This document shows positions 46,773 to 54,319 of a stretch of DNA of 54,319 nt, one piece after another (within the stretch, counting starts at the first letter, position 1; every line of letters starts with the position of its first letter). The translations under genes were made by a program, and so were the position numbers. Source of the stretch: DASRRB01 sp036732755 (GTDB taxonomy: Bacteria > Planctomycetota > B15-G4 > SIAN01). The stretch covers positions 1-54,319 of the forward strand of contig DAINBU010000015.1 in NCBI GenBank assembly GCA_036732755.1, in the 5' to 3' direction. The notes under the pieces are model-generated. The model made no database searches. It saw only the letters and a list, made by a program, of their open reading frames with translations, and was not told where the DNA came from.

Positions 46773-47106
46773 AGCGGAGGCGCCGGTCCGCGAACGCGAT
46801 CGGCGCGCACTGCTCTTCGTCGCCGGCCTGCTCGTCGCCGCCGCGGTCCTGGCAAGTCTCCACACGCGCTCGATCTCGCGCCGCTACTCGCCCGCCCATG
46901 CCGCGGAGCGGATCGACGTGAACCACGCCTCCGAGGAGGAGCTCGCGGAGCTGCCGGGCGTCGGTGTCGCGCTCGCCGCGCGCATCGTCCGCGCGCGCCA
47001 CGACGACGGTCGCTTCCACGACGTCGACGACCTGGTCGAGCGCGTCGCCGGGATGGGCGACCGGGCGGCCGCGCAGCTCGCGCCGCGCATCGCGTTCGGC
47101 GAATGA
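46756..47106 (+). CDS. Membrane-anchored helix-hairpin-helix (ComEA-like) protein
   Basis: A 116-residue protein: N-terminal transmembrane helix (LFVAGLLVAAAVLASL, about 20-35) and a C-terminal HhH pair (IDVNHASEEELAELPGVGVA, then RFHDVDDLVERVAGMG). ComEA-type proteins bind DNA in the periplasm for uptake, though related HhH proteins have other roles. The start overlaps the previous gene, so it is probably co-translated with it. The short length matches the minimal ComEA class. Confidence 0.82.
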   Translation: MPEPREAEAPVRERDRRALLFVAGLLVAAAVLASLHTRSISRRYSPAHAAERIDVNHASEEELAELPGVGVALAARIVRARHDDGRFHDVDDLVERVAGMGDRAAAQLAPRIAFGE

Positions 47107-47152
47107 CGCCGCGCTTGCGCGCCGCGCCGCGCCGCGCCACGCTGCTGCGACC

Positions 47153-48055
47153 ATGACGCCGCCGACCCCGTCCGATCGCGCCGCCGCGAGCTGGCCGCCC
47201 GCCGACCTCGAGGAGCGCCTGCGCGCGTTCCTGGCCGAGGACCTCGGCCGCGGCGACGTGACGGCCGCCGCGATCGTCCCGGCCGATGCGACCGCCACGG
47301 CGCGCCTCGCCGTCAAGGCGGCCGGGGTCGTCTGCGGCGCCGACCTCGTCGAGCGCATCGTCCGCCTGCTCGATCCCGCGGCCACCGCGGAGGAGTTGCT
47401 CGCCGACGGGACCGCGGTCCGTCCCGGGAGCGTCGTGGCGGTCGTGCGCGGGCGGGCGCGCGCCCTGCTCGCGGCCGAGCGCACGCTGCTCAACCTGGTG
47501 CAGCACATGTCGGGTGTCGCGACGCTCACGCGCCGCTTCGTCGACGCGGTCGCGGGCACCAGCGCGGCGATCCTCGACACGCGCAAGACGGCGCCCGGCC
47601 TGCGCCCGTTCGACAAGCGGGCCGTCGCCGCGGGCGGCGGCGTGAACCACCGCGTCGGCCTGTGGGACATGGTCCTGATCAAGAGCAACCACCTGATGTT
47701 CGGCGCGGCACCGCGCCCGATCGAGGCCGCGATCGCGGCGGCGCGCGCCGCGCCGGCATCACGAAATCTGAAGCTCGAGGTCGAGGTCTTCGACGTCGAC
47801 GAGGCGCTGCGCGCCGCGGCCGCCGGCGCCGATCTCGTCCTGCTCGACAACTTCGAGCCGGCGCGCGTCCGCGAGGCGGTCGCCGTGGTGCGCGCCCGCC
47901 ATCCGCGCGTCGGCCTCGAGGCGTCGGGCGGGATCACGCTCGCGAACGTGCGCGCCTTCGCCGAGGCGGGCGTCGACCGCATCTCGGTCGGCGCGCTCAC
48001 GCACTCGGCGGCGGCGCTCGACCTCTCGCTTTCGTTCGCGCGCGCGCCCATGTGA
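47153..48055 (+). CDS. nadC: Nicotinate-nucleotide pyrophosphorylase
   Basis: A 300-residue quinolinate phosphoribosyltransferase that converts quinolinate and PRPP to nicotinate mononucleotide in NAD synthesis. Signatures: EDLGRGDVTAAAI at the N-terminus, DTRKTAPGLRPFDKRAVAAG, the lysine-rich contact IKSNH, LEVEV, LLDNF and the C-terminal EASGGI loop. Length is typical. It starts 46 bases after the HhH gene. No other NAD genes are nearby. Quinolinate can derive from aspartate or from kynurenine; the operon at 28-36 kb makes anthranilate instead. Confidence 0.95.
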   Translation: MTPPTPSDRAAASWPPADLEERLRAFLAEDLGRGDVTAAAIVPADATATARLAVKAAGVVCGADLVERIVRLLDPAATAEELLADGTAVRPGSVVAVVRGRARALLAAERTLLNLVQHMSGVATLTRRFVDAVAGTSAAILDTRKTAPGLRPFDKRAVAAGGGVNHRVGLWDMVLIKSNHLMFGAAPRPIEAAIAAARAAPASRNLKLEVEVFDVDEALRAAAAGADLVLLDNFEPARVREAVAVVRARHPRVGLEASGGITLANVRAFAEAGVDRISVGALTHSAAALDLSLSFARAPM

Positions 48056-48130
48056 ACGACGCTCCGGGGCGATCGGCCGCGCCCGCCCGCTTTCCTTGTC
48101 CCCTTCGCGCGGGCGCTCTAACGTGCCGAA

Positions 48131-48559
48131 GTGACCGTCCCCGATCCGCGCCCCGAGCTCTCCGTCGACCTCCGCATCGCCCCGGAGGCGGACGCGGTCC
48201 GCGTGGTCCGCTCGCACCTGCGCTCGCTCCTCGAGGCGTACGGCTTCTCCGAGGCGGCGCGCGAGTCGGTCCTGCTCGGCCTCGACGAGGTGCTGGTCAA
48301 CGCGTGCGAGCACGCCGGCTCGCGCGCGCGCGGCGAGACGGTCGAGCTCGTGGTGGCGCTCTACGTCGACCGGCTCGAGATCGAGGTGCGCGACCGGGGC
48401 GACTTCGCGGCGCGCGCCGCCGCCGCCAACGCCGCGCTGCCGGGCGAGGACGCCGAGTCGGGGCGCGGCCTCTTCCTCATCCAGCAGACGATGGACAAGG
48501 TCGAGTGGCGCTCGCGCGAAGGGGGAGGGACCTGTGTCCGCCTCGTCAAGCGGCGCTGA
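48131..48559 (+). CDS. RsbW-like serine kinase / anti-sigma regulatory factor
   Basis: A 142-residue GHKL ATPase of the RsbW/SpoIIAB type. N-box LDEVLVNACEHAG, G1 box RDRGDF and G2 box GRGLFLIQQTMD are all present. Such kinases bind sigma factors or phosphorylate anti-anti-sigma proteins. Start is GTG at 48131 without a clear ribosome binding site. Neither a STAS antagonist nor a sigma gene is adjacent. The stop region overlaps the VanZ-like gene by 26 bases. Confidence 0.85.
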   Translation: MTVPDPRPELSVDLRIAPEADAVRVVRSHLRSLLEAYGFSEAARESVLLGLDEVLVNACEHAGSRARGETVELVVALYVDRLEIEVRDRGDFAARAAAANAALPGEDAESGRGLFLIQQTMDKVEWRSREGGGTCVRLVKRR

Positions 48560-49025
48560 CTCCTCGCGCCTGCCGCCGGTCGCCGCCGCGCTCGCCGTGG
48601 CGCACGCCGGCCTCATCTGGTGGCTCTCGTCGAGCTCGCTCGAGGGGGTCGGAGGGGGCGGGCCGGCCTGGGGGTTCCTCGGGAACTCCTTCCACTTCGT
48701 GCTCTTCGGCGTGCTCGCGCTGCTCCTGGCCGAGGCGTTCCGCCGCGACGGCGCGCTCACGAGCGCGCGGCTCGCGCTGGTCCTGCTGATCGTCCTCGCC
48801 TACGGCATCGTCGACGAATGGCACCAGGCGTCCACGCCGCATCGCAGCTCCGACCCGGCCGACGTCTGCATCGACCTGCTCGGCGGGATCGGCTGCATCG
48901 CGCTCTGGTGGGGGGTGCGCGGGCCGGGGCGCTTGCGCGTCGCGCTGCTGCGCCTCGTCGCGGTGGGGGGCGTCGCGGCGGCGTTCAACGCATGGCGCGC
49001 CTTCGGTCCGAAGCTGACCGGCTGA
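48534..49025 (+). CDS. VanZ-like membrane protein
   Basis: A 163-residue membrane protein with about four hydrophobic helices. The VanZ hallmark DEWHQASTPHRSSDPADV (Asp-Glu-x2-Gln, then Arg-x-Ser-x-Asp) is present, followed by LLGGIGCIALWWG. VanZ relatives give low-level teicoplanin resistance in enterococci, but most are of unknown function. The GTG start at 48534 has GGGGGAGGGA just upstream and overlaps the RsbW-like gene. It precedes purB by 12 bases. Confidence 0.82.
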   Translation: MSASSSGADSSRLPPVAAALAVAHAGLIWWLSSSSLEGVGGGGPAWGFLGNSFHFVLFGVLALLLAEAFRRDGALTSARLALVLLIVLAYGIVDEWHQASTPHRSSDPADVCIDLLGGIGCIALWWGVRGPGRLRVALLRLVAVGGVAAAFNAWRAFGPKLTG

Positions 49026-49037
49026 GCGGGGAGGCCA

Positions 49038-50516
49038 ATGACGAAGGGGGCGAAGGGCGCGGACGACGAGGCGGCGGCCGATCCGGGCGTGCTCTGGCGC
49101 AGCGCGCTCGCGTCGCGCTACACGAGCCGCGCGATGCAGGAGCTCTTCTCGGAGCGGCGGAGAGCGAAGCTCTGGCGCGAGATCTGGATCGCGCTGGCCG
49201 AGACGCAGCGCGAGCTCGGCCTCGACCTCCCCGCGGCGGAGATCGCCGCGCTGGCGCGCCGCATCGACGACATCGACCTCGCGCGCGCGGCCGAGCTCGA
49301 GAAGACGCTCCGCCACGACGTGATGGCCCACCTGCACGCCTTCGCCGAGCTCCACCCGCCGGCGAAGCCGTTCCTGCACCTGGGCGCGACCTCGTGCACG
49401 ATCACCGACAACGCCGACCTGATCGTGCTGCGCGAAGCGCTCGTGCTGCTGCGCGACGCGACGGCGCAGGTCATGCAGCAGCTCGCCGACTTCGCGCGGC
49501 ATTACCGCGCGCTGCCGACGCTCGGGTACACCCACTTCCAGCCGGCGCAGCCGACCACCGTCGGCAAGCGCGCCTGCCTGTGGCTGCAGGACCTGCTCCT
49601 CGACTTCGAAGAGCTCGAGCGGCTGATCGCGTGGTTGCCGCTGCGCGGCGTCAAGGGGACGACCGGCACCCAGGCGTCGTTCCTGTCGCTGTTCGGCGGC
49701 GACCACGCCAAGGTGCGCGAGCTCGACCGGCGCTTCGCCGCGCGGCTCGGCTTCGCGACGACCTTCGCGGTCACCGGCCAGACCTACCCGCGCAAGGTCG
49801 ACGCGCGCATCCTCGCGGCGCTGTCGGGGCTCGGCCAGTCTGCGGCGAAGGCGGGGAACGACCTGCGCCTGCTCGCGCACGAGCAGGAGATCGAGGAGCC
49901 GTTCGAGGAGAAGCAGGTCGGCTCGTCGGCGATGGCCTACAAGCGCAATCCGATGCGCGCCGAGCGCATGGTCTCGCTCGCGCGCCTCCTGATCCACCTT
50001 CCGGCGAACGCCGCCGAGACGGCGGCGCAGCAGTGGCTCGAGCGGACGCTCGACGACTCGGCCAACCGCCGCATCGTGCTGGCCGAGGCGTGCCTCGCCG
50101 CCGACGCGGTCCTGCGCGTCTACCAGAGCATCTTCCGCGGGATCCTCGTCCACGAGCCGCGCATCCGCGCCCACCTCGAGCGCGAGCTGCCGTTCATGGC
50201 GACCGAGGAGATCCTGATGCAGGCCGTCCAGGCGGGCGGCGACCGGCAGGAGCTCCACGAGAAGCTGCGCGTGCACGCGCGCGCCGCGGCGGAGCGGATG
50301 AAGGGCGGCGCCGCCGACAACGACCTCTTCAAGCGGCTCGCCGCCGACCCGGCCTTCGCGGCGGTGAAGCGCGGCTTCGAGAAGCTCGTCGACGGGTCGA
50401 CGCTGACCGGCCGCGCGGCGCAGCAGGTGACCGAGTTCCTATCGGAGCAGGTCGAGCCCGCGCTGAAGCGTGTCGCGGGCGGGGCGCGCCGCGAGATCGA
50501 AGACCTGAAGGTCTGA
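49038..50516 (+). CDS. purB: Adenylosuccinate lyase
   Basis: A 492-residue lyase of the aspartase/fumarase superfamily that removes fumarate from SAICAR and adenylosuccinate in purine synthesis. The signature GSSAMAYKRNPMRAERM holds the catalytic-loop serine (about residue 295). HLGATSCTITDNADL and TLGYTHFQPAQPTTVGKRA are the other two conserved regions. Length suits the longer eukaryote-like PurB class. The end is marked by a strong hairpin before the convergent PDZ gene. Confidence 0.95.
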   Translation: MTKGAKGADDEAAADPGVLWRSALASRYTSRAMQELFSERRRAKLWREIWIALAETQRELGLDLPAAEIAALARRIDDIDLARAAELEKTLRHDVMAHLHAFAELHPPAKPFLHLGATSCTITDNADLIVLREALVLLRDATAQVMQQLADFARHYRALPTLGYTHFQPAQPTTVGKRACLWLQDLLLDFEELERLIAWLPLRGVKGTTGTQASFLSLFGGDHAKVRELDRRFAARLGFATTFAVTGQTYPRKVDARILAALSGLGQSAAKAGNDLRLLAHEQEIEEPFEEKQVGSSAMAYKRNPMRAERMVSLARLLIHLPANAAETAAQQWLERTLDDSANRRIVLAEACLAADAVLRVYQSIFRGILVHEPRIRAHLERELPFMATEEILMQAVQAGGDRQELHEKLRVHARAAAERMKGGAADNDLFKRLAADPAFAAVKRGFEKLVDGSTLTGRAAQQVTEFLSEQVEPALKRVAGGARREIEDLKV

Positions 50517-50533
50517 GCCTTTTCGGAAAGCAG

Positions 50534-50565
50534 CGGGGCGCCGGCGGTCTCCCGCCGGCGCCCCG
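50534..50565. terminator. Strong 14-bp hairpin between convergent genes
   Basis: Bases 50534-50547 pair perfectly with 50552-50565 around the tetraloop TCTC. It lies 18 bases after the purB stop and 33 bases before the stop of the PDZ-domain gene, so it can serve both. There is no long T-run; on the minus side GAAAAAGG follows. Very stable, so a good intrinsic or pausing terminator. Confidence 0.7.
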
Positions 50566-50598
50566 ATCGTTCCGGAATCGTCGTCCTGTCGTTGCCGA

Positions 50599-53211
50599 TC
50601 AGATCGCCGGGAGGGCGATCGAGGCGGCAGCGGGCGTCGAGACGTCGTCGTCGTCGTCGTCGTCATCGTCCTCGTCCCCGTCCTCATGCTCGTCGTCGTC
50701 CCCGTCCTCGTGCTCTTCGTCGTCGGAGTCGTTCGACTCTTCGCAGCAGCCGCTGCCCTCTTCCTCGCAGCACTTCCCTTCCTCGCAGCACTCCTCCTCG
50801 CCTTCGGTCTCTTCCGCGTCGTCGCCGGCGGCGAACATCAGCGTCGCGCTGCCGTCCTCCAGCTCGACGAAGTCGGCGTTGCCGAAGTCCTCGATGGCCA
50901 GGTCGGCCGTCCCACCGTCGAAGCCGGCGAAATCGGCGAAATCGGCGACGCCGGCGGTCTGCGAGATCTCGCACGAGCCCTCGCAGCGGAACTGCGCCCC
51001 CGCGGCGCTGAGCGTCAGCTCGCACGGGCCATCGCACTTCCAGACGATCGTGCCGCCGCCCGCGAACTGCGGGAACGACTGCGCCTGCGGCGCCTTGAAC
51101 TCGAACTTCATCGGGGAGTTGCGAGCGGGCGGCGGGGTCGGCTTGCCCGGGACTCCGGGCATGTGCGCGCGCGCCGGCCGCTGGCCCGGGTGCGGCGCGT
51201 CGGGAGGCAGCACCTCGAAGGTGGCCGTGCCCGGGTGCCCGCCCATGCCCATTCCCGCGTGACCGCCCATGCCCGGGTGTCCGCTCATTCCCATGCCCGC
51301 GTGTCCGCCCATGCCCATGCCGGCGTGACCACCCATGCCCGGGTGTTGCATGGCGAGATCGCCGTGGAAGACCGCCTGCTGCTGGCAGCAGCAGCAACAA
51401 CCGCCGCCGTTCGCGGGCGCGCCTTGGCCGTGCACCACGACGCCACGCATGCCCGAAGCGATCGCCGTCGCGCGACCGGTGGAGTCGACGACGAATGCCT
51501 GTTGCTGGTGGTGCGAGCCGTCCTGTGCGGCGACGCTTCCGTGCGGCGCGAGCTGGATTCTCTTCGCCGAATTCGCCGGCACGCCCTGCACGACGATCGT
51601 CCGGGTCTCCGGGGTCCCGTCCTCGCAGACGACGGCGCCGCAGCAGCCTTCATCGCCCTCGGCGACGACCTCGAGCTCGATCACGTTGCCTTCGACCTTC
51701 GGCTTGACGCGGAGGACCGCGCCGTCGCCCTCGTGCTTCTGCACGATCGCCTGGATCTGGGGGCCGAGTCCCTCGAGCTCGATCTTCTGGTCGCTGCCCT
51801 CGAGGTGGAGGATGATCGGCGTCTCGCCCTGCGCCGCCTCGATCTGGAACACGCCGCCGTCCGGTACCGCGACCGCCGCCGGATCGGTCGTCGCGAGCTC
51901 GGAGGGGAGGCCGATATCGGAGGGGAGGTTGACGACGGTGGCCGGGGCGCCCGCGGGGACCGCGATCGTCCCGCCGTACGAGAAGGAGCCGGGCTCGTCG
52001 TTGCCGTCGAGCGCGCGGCGGATCTTCTCGATCGTCTTCTGCTGCGACTCGCAGCGCACCTTGAGCTCTTCCATCGACTTGCGCATGGCATCGAGCTCGG
52101 CGCGCATCGCCTCGACTTCCTTGCGCATCGCGGGGTCGCCGCCGCCGCTGGCGCCCTCGCCCGCGGCCGGCTTCACGACGCGCGCGCGCGCCTTCGCGGT
52201 GGGCGCCACCGCCGTCTCCGCGGCCTTCGGTTCCGGCTTCACCTCGACTGGCGCCGCCATTCCGCCAACGCCCGCGCCGAGGTTCGCGGTGCTGCGCGCG
52301 GCGAGCTTGACCTTGAACTTCTGCGGCTTGCCGTCGCGCTCGATGGCGACGGTGACCCTGTCGCCGGCGTGGTGCTTCTTCACGAGGCCGACCAGATCGT
52401 CGGTCGTGGCGGCCGCTTCGCCGTCGATGCTGAGGATGACGTCGCCCGCCTGCAGGCCGCCCTTCTGCGCCGGGGAGCCGTCGACGACGGAGGAGACGCT
52501 GGTCCGGCCGTCGCCCGCCGGCGCGAGCATGACGCCCATGTACCCGGAGTCGTCACCTTCCTTGGCCCGCTCGCCCTCGACGATCCCGCCGCCCGCCGCG
52601 GCCTTCTCCGCCTTGGCGACCTTTTCCTTGGCGGCCTTCGCGGCCTTCTCCTGGTCAGCCTTCGCCGTCTTTTCGGACTTCGCGGCCTTCGCGGCCTTCT
52701 CCTGGTCGACCTTCGTCGCCTTCTCCGCCTGCGCGGCCTTCTCGGCCTTCTCGGCCGTGCGCTCGGTGACCGTTCCGACCTCGCCGCCGCCCGCGTCGGT
52801 CTCCGACGGCGCCTTGCCGAGGCGCGCGCTCGTGCGCCGCTTCTCGCCCTCGCGCAGGAAGGTGACCCGGACCTTCTCTCCCGACTGGTGCGACGCGATC
52901 GCCTCGCGCAGCTCCTCGTCGCTGCCGACGGTGCGGTCGCCCAGGGCCGTGATGACGTCGCCCGCCTGCAGGCCCGCCTTCGCGGCCGGGCTGCCGTCGA
53001 CCACCTGTTCGAGCTTGACCCCGCCCCCTTCCGCATTGGTGCCGGGGTAGACGCCGAGGTAGGCGCGATCCGCCGACGCCGACGCGTCGCTTGCGGCGGG
53101 CGCATCCGCGCTCCATGCACGCGTGGCGACCGGGGCCGGCTGCCCGCGCGCGAGCGGCAATGCCGCGACGAGCGCCGCCGCCGTGAACAGACTCTTCTTC
53201 CAATGGTTCAT
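50599..53211 (-). CDS. Secreted two-PDZ protein with metal-binding-like low-complexity segments
   Basis: An 870-residue secreted protein; the signal peptide is KKSLFTAAALVAALPLARG. Two PDZ domains (AYLGVYPGT... at about 50-140 and YMGVMLAPAGDGR... at about 218-310) flank an EKAAKAAK-rich linker. A coiled-coil (KEVEAMRAELDAMRKSMEEL) follows. Then come a C-C-C-C-C run, six Gly-His-(Pro/Ala)-Gly-Met-Gly repeats, and an acidic end with ECCEEGKCCEEEGSGCCEE and nine consecutive Asp. There is no protease domain, so it is not DegP/HtrA. AGAGGAA precedes the ATG at 53211. Candidate metal binder or scaffold; no name can be given. Confidence 0.8.
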   Translation of the reverse strand: MNHWKKSLFTAAALVAALPLARGQPAPVATRAWSADAPAASDASASADRAYLGVYPGTNAEGGGVKLEQVVDGSPAAKAGLQAGDVITALGDRTVGSDEELREAIASHQSGEKVRVTFLREGEKRRTSARLGKAPSETDAGGGEVGTVTERTAEKAEKAAQAEKATKVDQEKAAKAAKSEKTAKADQEKAAKAAKEKVAKAEKAAAGGGIVEGERAKEGDDSGYMGVMLAPAGDGRTSVSSVVDGSPAQKGGLQAGDVILSIDGEAAATTDDLVGLVKKHHAGDRVTVAIERDGKPQKFKVKLAARSTANLGAGVGGMAAPVEVKPEPKAAETAVAPTAKARARVVKPAAGEGASGGGDPAMRKEVEAMRAELDAMRKSMEELKVRCESQQKTIEKIRRALDGNDEPGSFSYGGTIAVPAGAPATVVNLPSDIGLPSELATTDPAAVAVPDGGVFQIEAAQGETPIILHLEGSDQKIELEGLGPQIQAIVQKHEGDGAVLRVKPKVEGNVIELEVVAEGDEGCCGAVVCEDGTPETRTIVVQGVPANSAKRIQLAPHGSVAAQDGSHHQQQAFVVDSTGRATAIASGMRGVVVHGQGAPANGGGCCCCCQQQAVFHGDLAMQHPGMGGHAGMGMGGHAGMGMSGHPGMGGHAGMGMGGHPGTATFEVLPPDAPHPGQRPARAHMPGVPGKPTPPPARNSPMKFEFKAPQAQSFPQFAGGGTIVWKCDGPCELTLSAAGAQFRCEGSCEISQTAGVADFADFAGFDGGTADLAIEDFGNADFVELEDGSATLMFAAGDDAEETEGEEECCEEGKCCEEEGSGCCEESNDSDDEEHEDGDDDEHEDGDEDDDDDDDDDVSTPAAASIALPAI
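51229..51345 (-). repeat. In-frame Gly-His-Gly-Met repeats inside the PDZ gene
   Basis: 39 codons encode six related units of the type HPGMGG or HAGMGMGG. The DNA copies are nearly identical (ccgcccatgcccgggtg-type), so the array can expand or shrink by slippage. Confidence 0.75.
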
Positions 53212-53386
53212 TGCGAGTTCCTCTGAAACGGCTGGACGATCGATTGGCTGCGGCCGCGCGCGACTCATCGAAGATGGCGACCCGACGAAATCCGACGCCG
53301 CGTCCGTGCCCCCGGGTGGGGCCGGGAACGAAGGCCTTCTACCGGTGGCATCCTGGGCTCGTTAGAAAAAAGCGGAGGGACGTTGG

Positions 53387-54232
53387 ATGGCGGGCAGCGG
53401 TCGAATCGCGGTGGCGGTGGACGGCGACGGGAGGAGCTTCCCGTCTCCCGGCGACGTCGCGGAGTGGCTCGAAGCGCTCGGCGTCCGGCGCTGGGTGCCC
53501 GGACGCACCGAGCACGCCCCCTCGCCGGCTCATCTCACGTCGGCATCGGTCGGCGCGATGGTGCTGGCGGTCCGCCACGTCTGCCACGACCGCGGCGACG
53601 CGGCGGCCCGGCCCGATCGGAAGGGGGGAGCGGCGCCGGCCGACCTCGTCACGGGGGAGCTCGCGCCGGAGGCGGTGGTCGTCTCGCTGCTCGCGACCGC
53701 CCGCTATGCCGTCGCGGTGCGCGCCTCGTGGGTCCAGGTCGAGCTCGGGACGCTGCCGGCGGCGAGGGAGGTGCAGCACGGCGCCGTCGGCCTCGTCGCG
53801 CTCGACCGCACCTGCCGCATCCTCCACGAGGTGCTGCGCCAGGTGCCCGAGGTCGGCGTCGCGCTGGTCACGCCGCGCGGGCGCGACGACTTCGGCCGGC
53901 CCGACGAGCTCGCCGCGATCTTCGAGGACCTCGGGAAGCGGCGGCGCATCGCCTACTGGCACGACGCCGGGCGCGCGCACGCGATCGCCGCCTCGGGGGG
54001 CGGGCTCGCGACCGAGTGGCTGACTCGTCTCGGCGCGCTCTGCGCCGGCGTCGACGCCTGCGACGCGCTCGGGACGATCGACGGGCTGCCCGCGGGTGCC
54101 GGCGAGGTCGACTTCGTCGAGCTGCGCTCCGCCGTCGGCAGCGCCGTGCCGTTCGTCGCGCGCGTCGAGCCGTTCGGCGGGCCGGGGCCGCTGCTCGGCG
54201 CGGTGCGTCACCTGCGCGGGCTCGGCCTGTGA
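53387..54232 (+). CDS. Unknown protein upstream of thiD, possibly TIM-barrel-like
   Basis: A 281-residue soluble protein. The C-terminal half (ILHEVLRQVPEVGVALVTPR, DLGKRRRIAYWHDAGRAHAI, then GEVDFVELRSAVG) is reminiscent of sugar-phosphate-isomerase/endonuclease-IV-type TIM barrels, but key metal residues are not clear. GGAGGG lies 6 bases before the ATG at 53387. Its stop overlaps the GTG of thiD by 4 bases, so the two are translationally coupled and may share a thiamine-related job (inference). Confidence 0.65.
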   Translation: MAGSGRIAVAVDGDGRSFPSPGDVAEWLEALGVRRWVPGRTEHAPSPAHLTSASVGAMVLAVRHVCHDRGDAAARPDRKGGAAPADLVTGELAPEAVVVSLLATARYAVAVRASWVQVELGTLPAAREVQHGAVGLVALDRTCRILHEVLRQVPEVGVALVTPRGRDDFGRPDELAAIFEDLGKRRRIAYWHDAGRAHAIAASGGGLATEWLTRLGALCAGVDACDALGTIDGLPAGAGEVDFVELRSAVGSAVPFVARVEPFGGPGPLLGAVRHLRGLGL

Positions 54233-54319
54233 CGCGCCGCACGCCGCGGCGGAATTCCCGCCCGCCGCTCGTCCTGATCGTCGCTGGCTCCGATCCGAGC
54301 GGCGGTGCTGGCCTCGAGC
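54229..54319 (+). CDS. thiD: HMP / HMP-phosphate kinase (ThiD), N-terminal fragment
   Basis: The gene starts at GTG 54229 and runs off the right edge after 30 codons. VLIVAGSDPSGGAGLE is the conserved N-terminal motif of ThiD, the ribokinase-fold enzyme that phosphorylates 4-amino-5-hydroxymethyl-2-methylpyrimidine in thiamine synthesis. The start overlaps the previous stop (GTGA). The remainder is not in the window. Confidence 0.88.
   Translation, partial: MTRRTPRRNSRPPLVLIVAGSDPSGGAGLE

Noticed and set aside
51229..51345. Short tandem repeats resembling a CRISPR array
   Set aside because: No unique spacers; units are in frame and encode Gly-His-Met repeats.

Overview
The window is a very GC-rich bacterial stretch of 54.3 kb that most resembles a deep-branching member of the Planctomycetota. 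Reasons: an ECF sigma factor with the planctomycete-type middle segment (LWLRFLTGQKLL), a PknB-like Ser/Thr kinase fused to a TPR region and lying tail to tail with that sigma gene, a pectate lyase with a calcium-binding tail, a redoxin with a Cys-Ile-Lys type end, and several large secreted proteins of unknown function. Two 10-N gaps (3505-3514 and 17903-17912) interrupt genes, so this is a scaffold, probably from a metagenome. The assignment is inference from protein character, not a phylogeny.

Layout. 1-6.4 kb: start of an unknown membrane protein, a secreted pectate lyase, cystathionine beta-synthase (broken by a gap), a TPR protein coupled to a DUF59 iron-sulfur maturation protein, a low-molecular-weight phosphatase and an unknown gene. 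6.5-13.6 kb: kinase/ECF pair, ROK sugar kinase, a 990-residue secreted protein with three VVD-motif repeats. 13.6-22.3 kb, minus strand: methyltransferase, a YdjG/YdjI-like zinc-ribbon plus SPFH-GYF pair, a two-blade PQQ protein, acetyl-CoA synthetase, a four-helix membrane protein, an ALDH7-type aldehyde dehydrogenase, a rhodanese and a BCP-type peroxiredoxin.

The peroxiredoxin is the most exciting item. It has an in-frame UGA exactly at the peroxidatic cysteine (residue 44), with the resolving cysteine kept at 49. The codons just downstream form a perfect 8-bp hairpin whose apical loop carries GU at positions 23-24 after the UGA, as in bacterial SECIS elements. The hairpin is built from codons that are rare in this genome. 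This is a probable selenocysteine peroxiredoxin that standard gene calling would split or lose.

22.5-28.1 kb: coiled-coil protein, secreted M1 metallopeptidase with HEAT-like repeats, queF, and a DUF4861-like lipoprotein. 28.1-36.3 kb is a tightly coupled plus-strand operon (SDR, RidA-like, enoyl-CoA hydratase, acyl-CoA dehydrogenase, 2Fe-2S ferredoxin, kynureninase-like PLP enzyme, benzoate/anthranilate-CoA ligase, creatininase-like amidohydrolase, hotdog thioesterase). It fits kynurenine-to-anthraniloyl-CoA breakdown, with the ring-attacking oxygenase lying outside the window.

36.3-45.7 kb, minus strand: anti-sigma-like membrane protein, a 167-bp palindromic element with perfect 21-bp ends, two paralogous secreted proteins ending in CSCGQT, a large secreted glycosidase-like protein, a two-component pair (kinase with a zinc-knuckle insert, sigma-54 activator), an esterase and a TlpA-like redoxin. 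45.9-50.5 kb, plus strand: unknown gene, HhH protein, nadC, RsbW-like kinase, VanZ-like protein, purB. After a strong hairpin, a minus-strand two-PDZ protein carries Cys-, His/Met- and Asp-rich segments. The window ends with an unknown gene coupled to thiD.
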